Positions 10,490 to 22,434 of a DNA stretch of 64,000 bases are shown one piece after another. The stretch comes from Schistocephalus solidus (taxonomy: Eukaryota; Platyhelminthes; Cestoda; Diphyllobothriidea; Diphyllobothriidae): the NCBI GenBank assembly GCA_017591395.1, contig WEDG01000771.1, positions 248,001-312,000 on the forward strand, given 5' to 3'. Under the pieces are notes generated by a model. That model saw only the letters and a list, made by a program, of their open reading frames with translations, made no database searches and was not told the DNA's origin. Each line of letters begins with the position of its first letter. Within the stretch, counting starts at the first letter, position 1. The translations under genes were made by a program, and so were the position numbers.

Positions 10490-11925
10490 CTGCCATTTTT
10501 CCTCGCCCTCTTCATGTGGGATGGGAATAGCCGAAAACAGTACATGGGCATCAGCTGTTGTAAAGGTTTTGGATACAGCAGGACTTAGGCGACTTCTTAA
10601 AAGTTCACTTGCTGCGTCACCTTGAAATGGGACCCTGATTAATAGTTTTTTGCTCACCGTTAGCACGAGGGACTTTAGTGGCCTTTCGGTCATTTTCTTA
10701 ACAATAAAGCGAATGGGATATCCGTTATGTCTAAAAGTGCTCTCTAAAACCCTAAGTTCTCCTTCAATGCTATCGGTCGAGCAGGTCCTTTTCGCCCTAT
10801 GTGTCAAACAGCGCGCTAAATTACGCTTAAAATTAACGGTACGAAACTCACAAAATGGGTATATTGCCCGGACTATGTCTTCTTACGATAGAAGCTACAC
10901 CGAATACTTCCGTCAGTCCTTCTACTCAGAAGCAAATCCAGAACAGGAAGTGACCCAGACTGCTCTAGTTCCAATGTAAATTAAATTGATGGGTGCAATT
11001 GATATATGGCATCCATTAGAGCTGAAATGTTCGTTTGTCCGGATGCAACCGCGAATATATCATCCACGTACGGCCCATAACAATTCAGACTTTATATCTG
11101 GTGGCGAAGCTGCAAAGCTTCCAGGTTGTCCACGAATCTATTCTCCAGAAGCCGGCCAAGGGGTGTGCCCATAACTTCTCCGTCTAAGTGTCTGTACAGT
11201 TTTTGCCAAATAGGAACTGCACATTCAAATTACATCTTAGTAACAATTCCTTCAACGCATTCGCTGGCCAACCTATAATCTGCTGTTTGGAGGCAATGAA
11301 TCCACAGACGTAGTTTACTGTTTCTGTGGCTGGCACGTCCGTGAAAAGACACCAGACATTCAGTGAGAACATAACCATACCATATAGATCGATGTCTTTC
11401 ATGCCGTCAACGAATTCAAATGTATCTCGGTAGTCATATGGCGCTAGCTGATACTGTATGGGCTTAAGCTTGTCCGCTATCCTTTTCGTTAGCACATGGC
11501 ATGGCAGGTTCTTCATTCCTAGAATGGAACGAACGGTATGCCATTTCTGTGAATCTTTTGTAAGCCATATACTCCAGGTTTATGCGTGTCTACGGAGCAT
11601 GGACACTCAACGTCAAGTCCACTTATGAACCCTCCGTTTGAAGTCTTTTTAATCAGTCAATTAGTTGTGTTTTAACCATATCCAAACGAGCATTCTCTTT
11701 TTATGTATTTCTGGACTTTTCCCTGTCTAACAGAATTGGTTGCATTTTCATAATCTAATCTGTTCTGTCCTTTAAAACAACGTTAATTCCTCGTTATGAG
11801 GATATCCATGGTTTGCCGGAGATTTTTAATTTCTCCATGTGTGACTTTATGAACAAGCCTCGACATTTCTAGCCCTTGTTCAAGTATCGATGAGAACAAT
11901 TAACTTACGTAGACTTAAGGTGTTG
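10490..11925 (-). pseudogene. PLE reverse transcriptase and linker, disrupted
   Basis: This part would encode the PLE reverse transcriptase, which copies element RNA from a nicked target. Reading along the minus strand I see an N-terminal segment with TMDILITR (the place of ADKG in intact PLEs), then PGVYGLQKIHRNGIPF (the GLPKIHK block), then DTFEFVDGMKDIDLYG, MVMFSLNVWCLFTDVPATET (the SFDVxSLFTNVP block) and LLLRCNLNVQFLFGKN. After a frame change comes the thumb and linker with HRAKRTCSTDSIEGELR, FRHNGYPIRFI, and VPFQGDAASELLR. The order and spacing fit PLEs. Several stops and frame changes, including in the GVAMGSPLGP/YVDDI region around 11000-11180, make it non-coding today. Confidence 0.8.
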
Positions 11926-12159
11926 TATGCCCTCTGCCGAAACTGGCCATAGGTCGTGAGACCGATTCAGGAAGTTCACGAACTGTGTTTCTAGCTCTAA
12001 CTGGCTGGGTTTCTAACGGGGGCAGCAAGACTTATGATCAAGTGATAAGACTTCGATCGAAGAGACATAGATGAATGATTGTGTATGTACCAGCTTACAT
12101 CCTAATGAAGTGTCCATTTTGGTCTGCCTTCGTGTACACGTCGCAGGATCGAAGGTTTC

Positions 12160-12250
12160 TTTATTTATTCACGTTTTTCCGCAGTGAATTGCACAATGTA
12201 AAGGCCTGACGAAAAATTGTCGAAAGCTAACGTATGCTCACCAAGATTAT
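12160..12250 (+). repeat. PLE-flanking repeat with hammerhead-like core, second copy
   Basis: The plus strand reads ATGTAAAGGCCTGACGAAAA, then ATTGTCGAAAGCTAACGTATG and CTCACC. This is a diverged copy of the minus-strand repeat at 9205-9310. The two lie on either side of the PLE in inverted orientation. The CTGACGA variant departs from the hammerhead core CTGATGA at one base. Confidence 0.45.
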
Positions 12251-15200
12251 TCTTATCTCTATCTCACATTAAGTACTGAGGAAAAGATTAAATCAGATTT
12301 TATAAATTCCCGTAACGTTTTTCAATAAAATTTAAATTTAGCATTATTTGACCACTTATTCTGTTTTGTTTTTCCTCGGCCTTTAAGCAGTGGTTTTATA
12401 ACTATTTAAAAGAGAACTAAATAAATTGATAAATATTAACTTTTTTCTATTAATTAACTGCACTATGACGCTGGTACCATAAGGTAATAAAATGGTAAGG
12501 ACATTACTCTGCCAGTCTTGAGATTATTCACATGAACCCTTGGCCGCATCTTGTAAGTCAACTGAACTTACTGCCATTGCATATCACAAACCATGATTAC
12601 ACCGTGAACGGACCTGAATTTCTGTTTTGCCAACCAATCAACGGACAGTTTCCCTATAGGCATTTTTGGTACTTGCGTTCATTTTTTGCGCAGGGAATCA
12701 ATTTGTACTTAAACGTAAAAAACAGAAAGTGAAAGAGCCCGTCGGCTATGGCTAAGCAACGCGAAAGTTGCAAAATACTATCCATTGTCTTTCAGTTGAT
12801 GATTTTGAAGCATGATAGCAACTCATGTTATGTTAATTCACCTTTTTAATTCCTCTTTATTCTCGTGGCGAAGAAAACGTCTTGGCCCATATACTTCATA
12901 TTGGTACGCAATTTTTCCATCCGGATATCTTATGGATACGTTACTGCTTTAAACCCAATCTGTCTGGTGCGAGGAGCACGTGATAATGTTTTTCAGCTGC
13001 ACTTAATTGGCCACGTGTGAAGTCTGTTGCTGTGCCTTTGCACATTCACGCACGACATTACAGGAACTATGCTTTCTGAATGAGCGTCAAGTATAATTCA
13101 ATGTGCCTCCATGCTGACGACTAATAAACCCACTACCCCCTTGAATTAATACTCCTGCATGAGAAAATATACTTACTTCTCTGAAGACCTCAGCAATTTA
13201 ACTGCCAGAAGTTATGATGATTATATTATTCCATATTTGTTCAACCGTTTCTGCAGGTGACTGTTTTCGGAAGCAATTCAGAGGCGCCAAGAGCAAACAG
13301 TTGGGACGGATTTATTGCACAAGGGGTAACATTAACTACTGTATAACAGCAACTTTTTTTCATTCGCCTTTGAGAGCGCCCTGTTTAGTATGTTTCCGGG
13401 TTTCTGGTACATAAACAGTGGGCCTAATGGGCCAAGCCTGCGTGTGGGCATGCGTACCTGAGTACGCTTTACTCCACTCGGCAAGTGCCTGTCCGTTAAA
13501 CAGACTGTCAGTCCTAGTAAACTGGACGGCTGCGTTGTTTCACTGTGGGGGCAACGTTTAGTATCAACCTCATGCATTCGGCTGGTTGGCACTATCTTGC
13601 ATAGCAGTAATATTCGTTGTGTTCGCAATGAAAACGAAGGAGCAGAATGTAACGGAACAGCAATAGACCAGAGGTAAGACAGGTATTTCGGTTTCATGGA
13701 GAATAAGTGAACTACGAGTCTGTAAGTCGCCTGTAAGTTTTCTGTAGGTTCAAAAATTGACAAGAAGCCGCGGCATAAAGTTTTATTGATTTTCTAACGT
13801 CCATGAATGCCGTTAAAAAGCTTTCGGTCTTATATGCGGAGGTCCGCGATGCAACACCGGCGAGTTCTTCTATGAACGTAACTGAAGCACAACGATAACT
13901 TCGAACACACAACAGGAATCCCAGTGGTGGTGTTCATAACAAATGTTACTGTCGTTAACAAGTTTGACTAAGAAATCTGAAAGTGACACTGTAGATTTCA
14001 CACGTCATGTTTGCTTTGAAATACTATCTGACTATTGCACAAAATTTCGTTTAGTAAGCCACGTCATCGTCACACAAGGCTGAAGAATGGACTGCAAGCC
14101 GTGTGCGGTAGGTCGAATATATTGTCGGGTAAGACACTGCCTCAACTGTTTCACGGTTTTGAGTTGGTCCCAGAAGTCCCGAAAGTAGGTATAACGGGGA
14201 ATAAGATGAAGAGACTTAAATGATCACTCCACGAAACCTAGGTGACCAGTTTTTAAGGCACTGTGAACCCCGTCAGGTGCTTAACACAGGAAGTGTTTGT
14301 TCTTACTGAAATTGATGACAGAGCTAACCTAAGATGCTGATGAATTACGTTTTTGATAATAGGCTCACCGGAAGGGTTTATGCAAAAAGGTCTACATATA
14401 TTTTATTCTGCGTACTACCTTCCGCTTGCATGGGGCTGCCAGAACCCCAAAAAGAGGACTCTTCAACTTTCCGTTCAGACAGATTATGTTTCCTTAAAAA
14501 AAAAGAGGACACATAAACGTCCTTCAAGGATGAAAACCCTTAGTTTACCTCATTAAACTGAAGCTCCTGTAATCCACGAACGCCGTATACCGAAAGCGTC
14601 ATTTGTTTACAGTTCTGCGGATGGCACGCGTGTCGTTACTGAATTATTGGACAGGATAATATGTGGAAAAGTACCTTTGTCTGGAATAAATTACTTCATT
14701 TTAACATATATTTTTCGTCTGTTGAAATACAATGGGATCACACTTAGGTCATCCCATTTATGTATAAATGCATGTTTATTCCATGCAGCCTAGCTTGAAG
14801 GTGTAGTAATAGATTGAGGTCTCAAATAAAAAGTTGGAGCGCGCTTTCCCATCTGTAAATAAACGAAGTGGGAAATCGATGGTGGAAATCACTGTTTACA
14901 TCTAAAAGTAGTCAGGCTACTCTCGATTACAGTGTCCTCAACATAGCCGCAAATGGTGAGAGAATTTTAAATTCAAACATTTAGATGGGGCAATTATGGG
15001 TGTACTTATTACAGTTTATTTGAATCCCACGGAGACTCATTACAGTATGCGTCGAAATTAAATGCTTAAGACGTGGACCTACAAAAGAAACATAGGTCAA
15101 AAGCCGTAGATTAAAGCCGTTTAGCTTTAACCGTTGTAGCCATTTGGTTGCAACCAAAGCAACGCTTAGTCAGTGATTTATTGAGTCGGGAAATAAAGCC

Positions 15201-15564
15201 ATTCTATATATCCAGGTTGACTGAAAATAAGGTTCTCTTCTGAGTTTTCTTGTGTGTGAGTTGTTGGTTTCTAAAAAACTTTCCCAGTAGAAAGTGGATG
15301 TGCTATCTTTTAACGATACCTAGCGATATTATGCTGAGGAAATTTTGTGACCCCTCCCCATAAATTCAATCAAAAACTTCAAACTTTACTACTGAATTCT
15401 GAATTACAAGTAGATGGCATTGGTAAGATCACCAAAAGTTTCGTGTAGAGGGCTTATTGTGTTATTTACCGGAAGACTTTTGAAAATTCACCGTGAATTC
15501 TGAAAATCTGCATTCTGAACATCACTTTCACCTAAAAAAGTGGAGCAGCAGCTCCGCGAATAAA
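12251..15564. other. Unassigned sequence
   Basis: No gene, RNA gene or repeat family was recognised. The open frames at 12532-12732, 13332-13912 and 14035-14556 show no conserved motif or splice support. The motif GTTAAACAGACTGTC at about 13494 also occurs reversed near 282, hinting at an unrecognised dispersed repeat. Confidence 0.4.
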
Positions 15565-15725
15565 ATACATTAATTACTAGAGGATTTTGGCAGATTTGAA
15601 TAATTCATTTGACCCGCTTGTGAACAACTTGACCACATCAGCGGGATTCGAACCCACGCCAAGCAAGGGGAAAGCTTTAGTACAGCCAACGCTCTAGCTA
15701 ACTGTGCTACATGTACCACAGATAC
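15565..15725 (-). mobile_element. tRNA-Ser-like SINE (family 2), copy 1
   Basis: The minus strand reads GTAGCACAGTTAGCTAGAGC (A-box arm), GTTGGCTGTACTAAAGC (anticodon arm) and GGGTTCGAATCCC (B box). The family tail follows: CACAAGCGGGTCAAATGAAT, then AATCTGCCAAAATCCTCTAG. The tRNA-like head and non-tRNA tail are shared with three other copies within 1.1 kb. Confidence 0.7.
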
Positions 15726-16019
15726 CTCTTATTTGTTAACGTGATTTTTATTTATTGTTATATTTCAAGTTCAATTTCGTTGGCATATATTGGCCAATGA
15801 CAATACATTTGGCGGAAATTTACTTATCCTTTGCATTTTCTTGCACACATTTCGGGGCTTGTCCGAGATGAGACCCCACCCGTAAAACCTCTTTTGCTAC
15901 CATTCCCATTTTACACGAACATAACCTACAGCTGCTCCATCTTGCCAAGCAACCACGTGGAAAACCGCTAAGCCCATGTTTGCTGATATTATTTATTACT
16001 TTGTCCTTAAATTACTCGT

Positions 16020-16130
16020 GCACATAGTTACTTAGTAGAGGATTCTGGTAAATTTTAATAATTCGTTTGACTCACTTGTGAAAAACTCGGTGGCCCGTGG
16101 TGGGATTCAAACACATGCCAGCAAGGGAAG
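16020..16130 (-). mobile_element. tRNA-Ser-like SINE (family 2), truncated copy 2
   Basis: Minus-strand copy that starts in the anticodon arm (AAAGCCTTCCCTTGCTGG), followed by GTTTGAATCCCACCACGGGC and the family tail, ending AGAATCCTCTACTAAG. The 5' part of the tRNA-like head is missing. It directly abuts the plus-strand copy at 16137. Confidence 0.65.
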
Positions 16131-16136
16131 GCTTTA

Positions 16137-16395
16137 ATCAGCTTACTATATCAGAATTGGCAGATTCCGTACGTTGCAGAAGGCTGGGTGGGTAACTTGA
16201 CTCAAGTGTGATTTAACTCACGGCTCCAGTGGGGCCTCGTAGCTCAATTGGCTAGAGCATTGGCTTACTAAGCCTTCCCCTTGCTAGTGTGGGTGTGAAT
16301 CCCACCGCTGGCCGCCAAGTTTTTCAAAAGTGGTTCAAAGGAATTATTCAAATCTGCCAAAATCCGCTACAAGTTACTTGTGCCTAGTAGTCATC
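16137..16395 (+). mobile_element. tRNA-Ser-like SINE (family 2), copy 3, first tandem unit
   Basis: It consists of a 5' leader of about 90 bp (from TCAGCTTACTATATCAGAAT), a tRNA-like head (GGGGCCTCGTAGCTCAATTG...) and the family tail AATCTGCCAAAATCCGCTAC. The leader and head recur about 300 bp downstream in copy 4, so copies 3 and 4 form a tandem pair. The anticodon arm here has small deletions (TTGGCTTACTAAGCC). Confidence 0.65.
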
Positions 16396-16436
16396 TGGTA
16401 GATTCTAGATTGATTGCTTAGGAAATCCTGCGTGGG

Positions 16437-16650
16437 CAGTCAGCTTAGTGTATCAGAATTTGCAGATTTCCTATGTTGCAGTATGCTGGGCGGGATAATT
16501 AACCTTAGTGTGATTAAACTCACGGCTCTCGGTGGGGCCTCGTAGCTCAATTGGCTAGAGCGTTGGCTGTACTAAAGCCTTGTCCTTGCAGACATGGGTT
16601 CGAATCTCACCGAGGCCCCCAGGTTTTTCAGAAGTGGGTCAAAGGGAACG
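16437..16650 (+). mobile_element. tRNA-Ser-like SINE (family 2), copy 4, second tandem unit
   Basis: Second tandem unit, with the same leader and the best-preserved tRNA-like head at 16536-16621. That head has a perfect 7-bp acceptor (GGCCTCG/CGAGGCC) and a perfect D stem (GCTC/GAGC). The anticodon arm is GGCT/AGCC with a seven-base loop GTACTAA. The long variable arm is GTC-CTTGCA-GAC and the T loop is TTCGAAT. CCA follows the discriminator base in the DNA. A long variable arm is typical of serine or leucine tRNAs. The repeated tail and the encoded CCA argue for a SINE rather than a working tRNA gene. Confidence 0.65.
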
Positions 16651-17334
16651 GCATTAAGCTTTTTTAACCACAGTCGGGCGTTCTCTATTTTTATTGGAAC
16701 ACGGGAAGTCGTATAGTAGGTCCATCCGATTCGATACTTTAAGTCCTAGTAACTTTACTACGAGGTTTGCAGAATTAATTTTGTACAAATTTTAATAATT
16801 GGATAATTCAAATTTTATATGTATTTCTTCTATAGTACTCTGTCGAACCTAGTCAAATATGTGTGCCCAGGTTCTTGTTGGCAAGACCATGAACGTGCCT
16901 GAGCTTTCTAACTTGTACAGGAAGCCATTATCAGACGGGAAGGGCAAACATTCGAGATTATGTTCGCACTAATGTGCTGTGCGAGTGGTCACATGTACAG
17001 TACGTCAGCAATTGAGAATGAAGTGTCATTATAGCGTGTCCAAGGATATTAGGTTGCGGCACACCTAGGCTAAGATGGGCAATGGAGGTGAAGCCTCAAC
17101 AGCTCAAGAGTCAAAATGGAAGTCTGATGAGATTTAGTGGCGAGCAAAATGGGCATGGTTTACAGCGTGTGAGTTAATATGACCCATATTACTTGTCCAA
17201 GAAATGGATTAGTGAGGATATCATGTTCCGTGAAGGAATTGATGCATCCACTGAAGAAAAAACGAAATTTCTGATGAGAGGTCATGAAAGACGAAAGCAG
17301 ATATGGAGATGGAAATGTGAGCACGTAGTGTAAT
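16651..17334. other. Unassigned sequence
   Basis: No gene or recognisable repeat was seen between the SINE cluster and the 3' end of the minus-strand LINE. Confidence 0.4.
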
Positions 17335-18935
17335 TTGGAGACGGTCTTTCAAATTCCGATGGTCCTTTTACAAACTCATTGAGAAAGTTTCGCGTGAAAG
17401 ATGAAAAAAATAAAAGGTTTTCGTGTCAGTGTTAAGATAAAGGCGTACTATTTGCTTAAAAGCCGATGGATCAGTTACCGATCTGATGTCTATTGGCAGG
17501 TTATTCCAACGAAGGAAAAGCATTTTGAGGTGGAACATGTTAGTAAAGGTATAATCAAGGCAGAATACGGATGTTTTATGGTCAACTAACAGGGGTAATG
17601 ACTGAAATCCTGGAACGATTCAAACTATTTAATAATAGTTCAAATAAAACGTAGCCAACTTCCAGTCTCCGGACCCATACAATTTTTTTAGTTAACTGGC
17701 ATTTATTTGAACAAGAAGTATTTGGATGTATCAGATATAAGGGTTTTCTAGTAAAATGGCATTAGGCGATTTTTTGATTTTAGAACGCTTAGACTCATGC
17801 ATAAAACCAAACAAAGGGCAGTAGTAATTAAGAGTGGGAAGTATTAATATTCGATACAGTGTAAATGCAATTTTATCAAGGTATAAAATAAAGAATCAAA
17901 GCAACAACTCTACGCAGCTTTGTCCGTAATTCTATCGGTAAGATGCGAAGATCTAAATTATTGTGGCAGTTTAAACCAAGTCACTGTCTGGGTAACCTGT
18001 CAAGCCCAAAACACATGTAGTAACATTTAGAAAGCGATAATTACGTTTGCCAATTTGAGCTCCACGCAGAAAAAGCAAACATGTCAGTAGTGATGTGTTT
18101 CAAGCATAGTGGAATGTATATTTAGAGGAAGATTATAACCCTTTGAGATTATTAGCATAAATAAAAGTGGTTGTTTAACTTCCGATGAAATAGCATTTAC
18201 GTAAAGGGAGAACAAAAGAGGGTTGAGCACGATAAGTTGGAGGACAGTGCGCATAATAGGGCTCTAAATTAGGACCACACTATGTCCTTTGCTTCCACAT
18301 GACGTAATGAAGTCAATAAGGGGACTGTGAAGTCCTAGAGCCTCCAGCTCAAATATGGCTGACGTATGTGGCAATTTATCAAAGGCTTTTTTGGATTGAA
18401 ATAGATAAAAACCACCAATAGACGATCATTCCAATGAAAAGTGTAGGGATTTAGAAAAGATGTGTGTCATTTTCCACAGAAGTGAGCGGATTGCCCAAGC
18501 AAATTTGTAATTTTTATGAAAAGTTCTTCAGCAGTTTTGCAAGTGAAGGAATTTTGTAAACACCCGATAATTTGCATAACACAACGAGAGCGAGACTTAA
18601 CCAGAGAAATAATAAACGTTTTACGATAACCAGGAAAGAAGCCATTATTGATGAAAACTGAGAACAATTTAATCCACAGAGGAGTAAAATCGCTTAGCTC
18701 TTCAATGAGAGTGTTACGGAGGCTTTTAGTTTCATCTGCGTGCGAATTAATAAGTTGACTCATCTCTTTCTGAATATTTGCTGGGTGGAATTTATGGAAA
18801 TAGGGTCAATTTCAAATGTAGAATGGTTAGCAAAGGATAAATCTAAAACTTTTGCTCTGTCTGACTCTTATTTGATGAATTTATTTGCTACACTTGAGCA
18901 AAGGAAGAATGGCTTCTTGAGACCTAGCAGGTGAT
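17335..18935 (-). mobile_element. Decayed non-LTR retrotransposon (LINE family D), RT to 3' end
   Basis: Minus-strand LINE remnant. Reading from high to low coordinates, it has an RT lead-in (ELSDFTPLWIKLFSVFINNG, then FFPG and SLVKS), the RT block with KKAFDKLPH and FELEALGLHSPL, then PLLFSLYVNAISSEVKQP. Near 17500 comes the C-terminal signature WNNLPIDIRSVTDPSAFKQI. Frames are broken by many stops. A second copy of the C-terminal part is at 34725-35060 on the same strand. LINE ancestry is clear; the clade is not resolved. Confidence 0.65.
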
Positions 18936-21900
18936 TGGAGACGGAAGCGGCGAGTGGCGGCTCTGCAGGGATTTGAGTCTGTGATTTCCCACGGCTGGGC
19001 TGCGCCACTGATAGCCTGGTTTAGAATATGGGCCAACTGGTTCCACTACATTTGCTGATCGGGATACATTTAATCTGAGTGAATCCTCAACGATTATGTT
19101 ATATGCATGTGGCACGCAAAAGATGGGGCTTGCACCATTGCCCTTACTCCTCTTAATCTTGCTTTAAGTCGGCTTTTAGGCACGTGTCAGAAAAAAGAGG
19201 CGTATGGGTGGATATATTTGTACCCCCCACTTACATAAATCCCACGCATGCATCGTCATTATAAGTGTAATGTGTTTAAACCAACTAGATCCATTAAAGT
19301 TGTGGCTCCTTAGGCTGTCAGCTATCGTAATAACTAGCCCGTCTGCAAAGACGGGGTTCGGACTGCAACGGCGCCTTAGTGTTATGTCTTATGCATGTGA
19401 AATTTCAATCGGTATGTGCACAGGTTAGGTTGAGACCCTGCATTACATAAAAAATTGGCACAACGTCTCATCTATTTTTTCGGTTTGATTCAGAGAGATT
19501 ACTGGGAAATGAGAGAAAGAAGGTTGTATAATCAGCCTAGGTTGAATCCAATGCTTGAGTTCCTGGCTCTGAGTAGCCAACAAAGTTTTAATACTGGCGT
19601 AATGGGTTAGCTGTAGGGGTTTGAAAGAGTACCAATTGACACAGAAAGGCCATGCTTCTTCTGAACAAAGATCAGTCTGTAATGAGGGCTTCATAGGGCA
19701 GTTGTTATAAAACTTATTTTTGTGAGACCCGAAGTACCTCATCAAAATTCCCTTCGTTCGATGTTAGAGACCAGAAGGTGTAGAGAGGGGATGTTTATTT
19801 TCGTCAGCCATTGTACCAACTGTTTTTCCTGATCGTCTGACCTGCCCTTGCCATCGGAATATGTTGGGTCTATGAAGTGAGAATGCGGTAGTTGCAGATT
19901 AGTTCTGCGAAGTCGCCACTTAACTTGCCATCAGTTGACTTCCCAAGAGAAATCAAAGTGCTCATCATTCATGCGATTATCAAGATGACGAACCAAGCAG
20001 ACTGTGTAAGTACACCGAGTCGAGAGCAAAACTTTTTGTACAATTGGCGAGGCAAAACTCGTTGCATGCACATCTTCCATCAAAAAGTCTCTTGGGAAAA
20101 CCCCTTCTGTGCACAAGCGCCCAAAGAGTTGACTTAAACGAAGCTTCTTTATAAAGCGTTATTTACCATCCAAAAGCATTCCAGCAAGGTTCACTCCTTT
20201 AGGAGTAGAGTACAGCTTGAAGAACGCAGTGGGAAGTCGCCAGTCTAAAAATAATGAGGTAACTGACCATGCAGAAAGTGAGAATACTTTCTACTGTGCA
20301 TGGCGCTGGAAATCGGGACCGGGGAAGCGTGTGGTGCAAAGAAGCTGGCGAAAGTAAAGACAGAAATGCATGGCACGGAGGGTAGGTGTAACCGTGGGCT
20401 GAAAACAACGAGATGCGTACAGAATAGTGTCCTAGACATCTGTTTTCGGACAGCCCGCGCTATTGGCCTCCTCCCCAGTATCCCTTGAATTTCCAGCTAT
20501 TTGTCCTCCGGTAAACATTTTGGAGTGCTATAGTCAACTTCATGTATCCCCACGTTAACTTTCTTTTATCACACTACAGTCCATGTGCTTAGTAGCAACG
20601 CTAAACTTGTTATTTCTCTCTTGATACCGTTGAAATAAACTGTAAGTTCCTTGATAGGGCATTCATCTACGTTCCTCAAGACTGTTTGCCGTTAAATTTG
20701 CATTCACTTGCTCCTTTCGAATAACTGCGCTTTTCTCGCCCCAACACCTTTATTATTAATTTGCATTTTATTTCCTGTTTCGGTGTACATGGCCACTATC
20801 TTACTGACTGCCCGCTTGGAGACATTTAGCCGCGAGTTTAGTATTCAAATTTTGCTTATCAGCTCACATTATACAGTCATGTTTTATCAAAATCGGTTTA
20901 TTGACTGTGTTTTCACCTACACAGCTGCATGAGGTGCGCCAATCCAAGCGATCTGATCTGTAAAGACTAAATGAACTATTCGAGTGGGATACTAATTGGC
21001 GGCCAGATAGCTTTTTAGATACTGGTTGTTCCAAAGTCTGGCATACTGTCTCATAACGGCACAAAACGTGGGTCTTTTTTTCGAACTAGCATTCGCTGCA
21101 TGTTAGCCGTCGCAGTGCATAGCCAGACTTTCAGCTAGCATTCAAACCACTTGGTCATTCCGCTAACTGCCTGAGGATAGTTATTGATTCGAACCTGGTT
21201 ATAATCTCAAAAGATCATGAATGACAACGAAAGATGAAATTTAAAATGATACCATGACCTGCCGTAATATTGGAGGGAACGTTTAAAATGGTAGTCCGAG
21301 TCGAAAGAAAAGTGTTCACCATGTTCGATCTTACAATATTCATCTAGAATTTAAGCACACCTGGTGGATGTTGTGGTCGACGCAGATGAGGAGATCGAAG
21401 CAGCCGTGGGGAAAAACAAGTCCAAAGATCCAACTGACATAATTAAACCATGTGTTCAGGTCAATAGATCTTGTTGCTTTGGCAAGCGGTCCAGTTCATG
21501 GTCCAAGTCCTCAAGTTTTTCCATATTTCAGATCAAACGAAGTCGTCGGTCATTGCTCACATTGTCGTTCCATAGCAGTGGTAATCCGGAATTCCTAGAA
21601 TTAGGAGCCGTTGACATCATTTTCATTGGAGGAATTGACACAACAATTTTTTTAAAATTATTATAATGCGCTAGACTCATTTATGGGATATAGGTGGAAT
21701 ATAGATAATCGGGACAGGGCTTCGATCACCTCATTTGGAGAAATTTCGAAATTTAGTCCATTCGGTTGATTAAGAAATGCAGGTATTCGGTTTGTCGCCG
21801 GTGCGGATTGTGAAAACTGGGTTTCTCAAGAGGTACCGGAATTAATTTTCATTATCGCAGATAACTAGATGTTTGCTCCCGAAATGATGCAGCAAAAAAT

Positions 21901-22434
21901 CCTCGGAAATAAAGCCTTAATTAGATGCAACCAATAAATTGCTTCGATATTACACAGACAGAAATATGAAAGGCATCTGCTACGTCAAAAACGGGGGATA
22001 GTATGATGTAATAAAATTAAATATTTTTATTTTATGTGCCTAGAAGGCACTATCAGCATCAGAATCAGCCAGGAGGGGTTCAACTTTTTCCAAAGACATT
22101 TTTGCTTATGGAGCAGGTTAAAGGAAACCCTTGGATCTTAAGAGGTTGACCGGAAGATGAATAGCGTCTAGGAATTTAACAGAAAATGGTTCATAAAACT
22201 GCTGTAAATAATGGTTAGAGGTCGAAGAAGGAAAACTGTAGATCACGGTTAGATTGAAAGAAAAAAGACTTGTATTTTTGGATTCGCAATGATGACTTAG
22301 AAACTTAATCTAAACACCTCCTTTGGTAGCTTTGAGGGCACCGAGATCCAAGGTGACGGTAAGGATTTTGATGATCCTTAGCCACCTGGTTAATCATTGA
22401 ATACAATCCATAAAAAATAATCAAAGGTTACACT
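18936..22434. other. Unassigned sequence
   Basis: No confident feature was found. Frames at 19204-19745, 19892-20137, 20199-20488 and 21364-21666 lack motifs or splice support. A B-box-like GGGGTTCGGACTG near 19365 is not backed by a matching A box, so it is not called as a SINE. Confidence 0.4.

Larger units (their letters stand above)
9850..11925 (-). mobile_element. Penelope-like retroelement, nearly full RT plus GIY-YIG region, decayed
   Basis: A minus-strand Penelope-like element spanning the N-terminal region, the reverse transcriptase, the linker and the GIY-YIG endonuclease, with frameshifts and stops throughout. It is interrupted between 10006 and 10389 by a TIR element. The two halves of the endonuclease lie on either side of that insert, which shows that the TIR element came later. 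Copies of a shared repeat flank the element at 9205-9310 and 12160-12250 in opposite orientations. Confidence 0.8.

Noticed and set aside
9205..12250. Functional hammerhead ribozymes
   Set aside because: Core segments are present, but stems I and III do not pair convincingly and the second copy has a core substitution. Kept only as a finding to test.
13332..13912. Overlapping minus-strand frames of 143 and 66 residues
   Set aside because: Basic, low-information composition with no conserved block, and no adjacent repeat signature.
19290..19410. Possible tRNA-like element (GGGGTTCGGACTG)
   Set aside because: The A box and stems are not present at the right distances.
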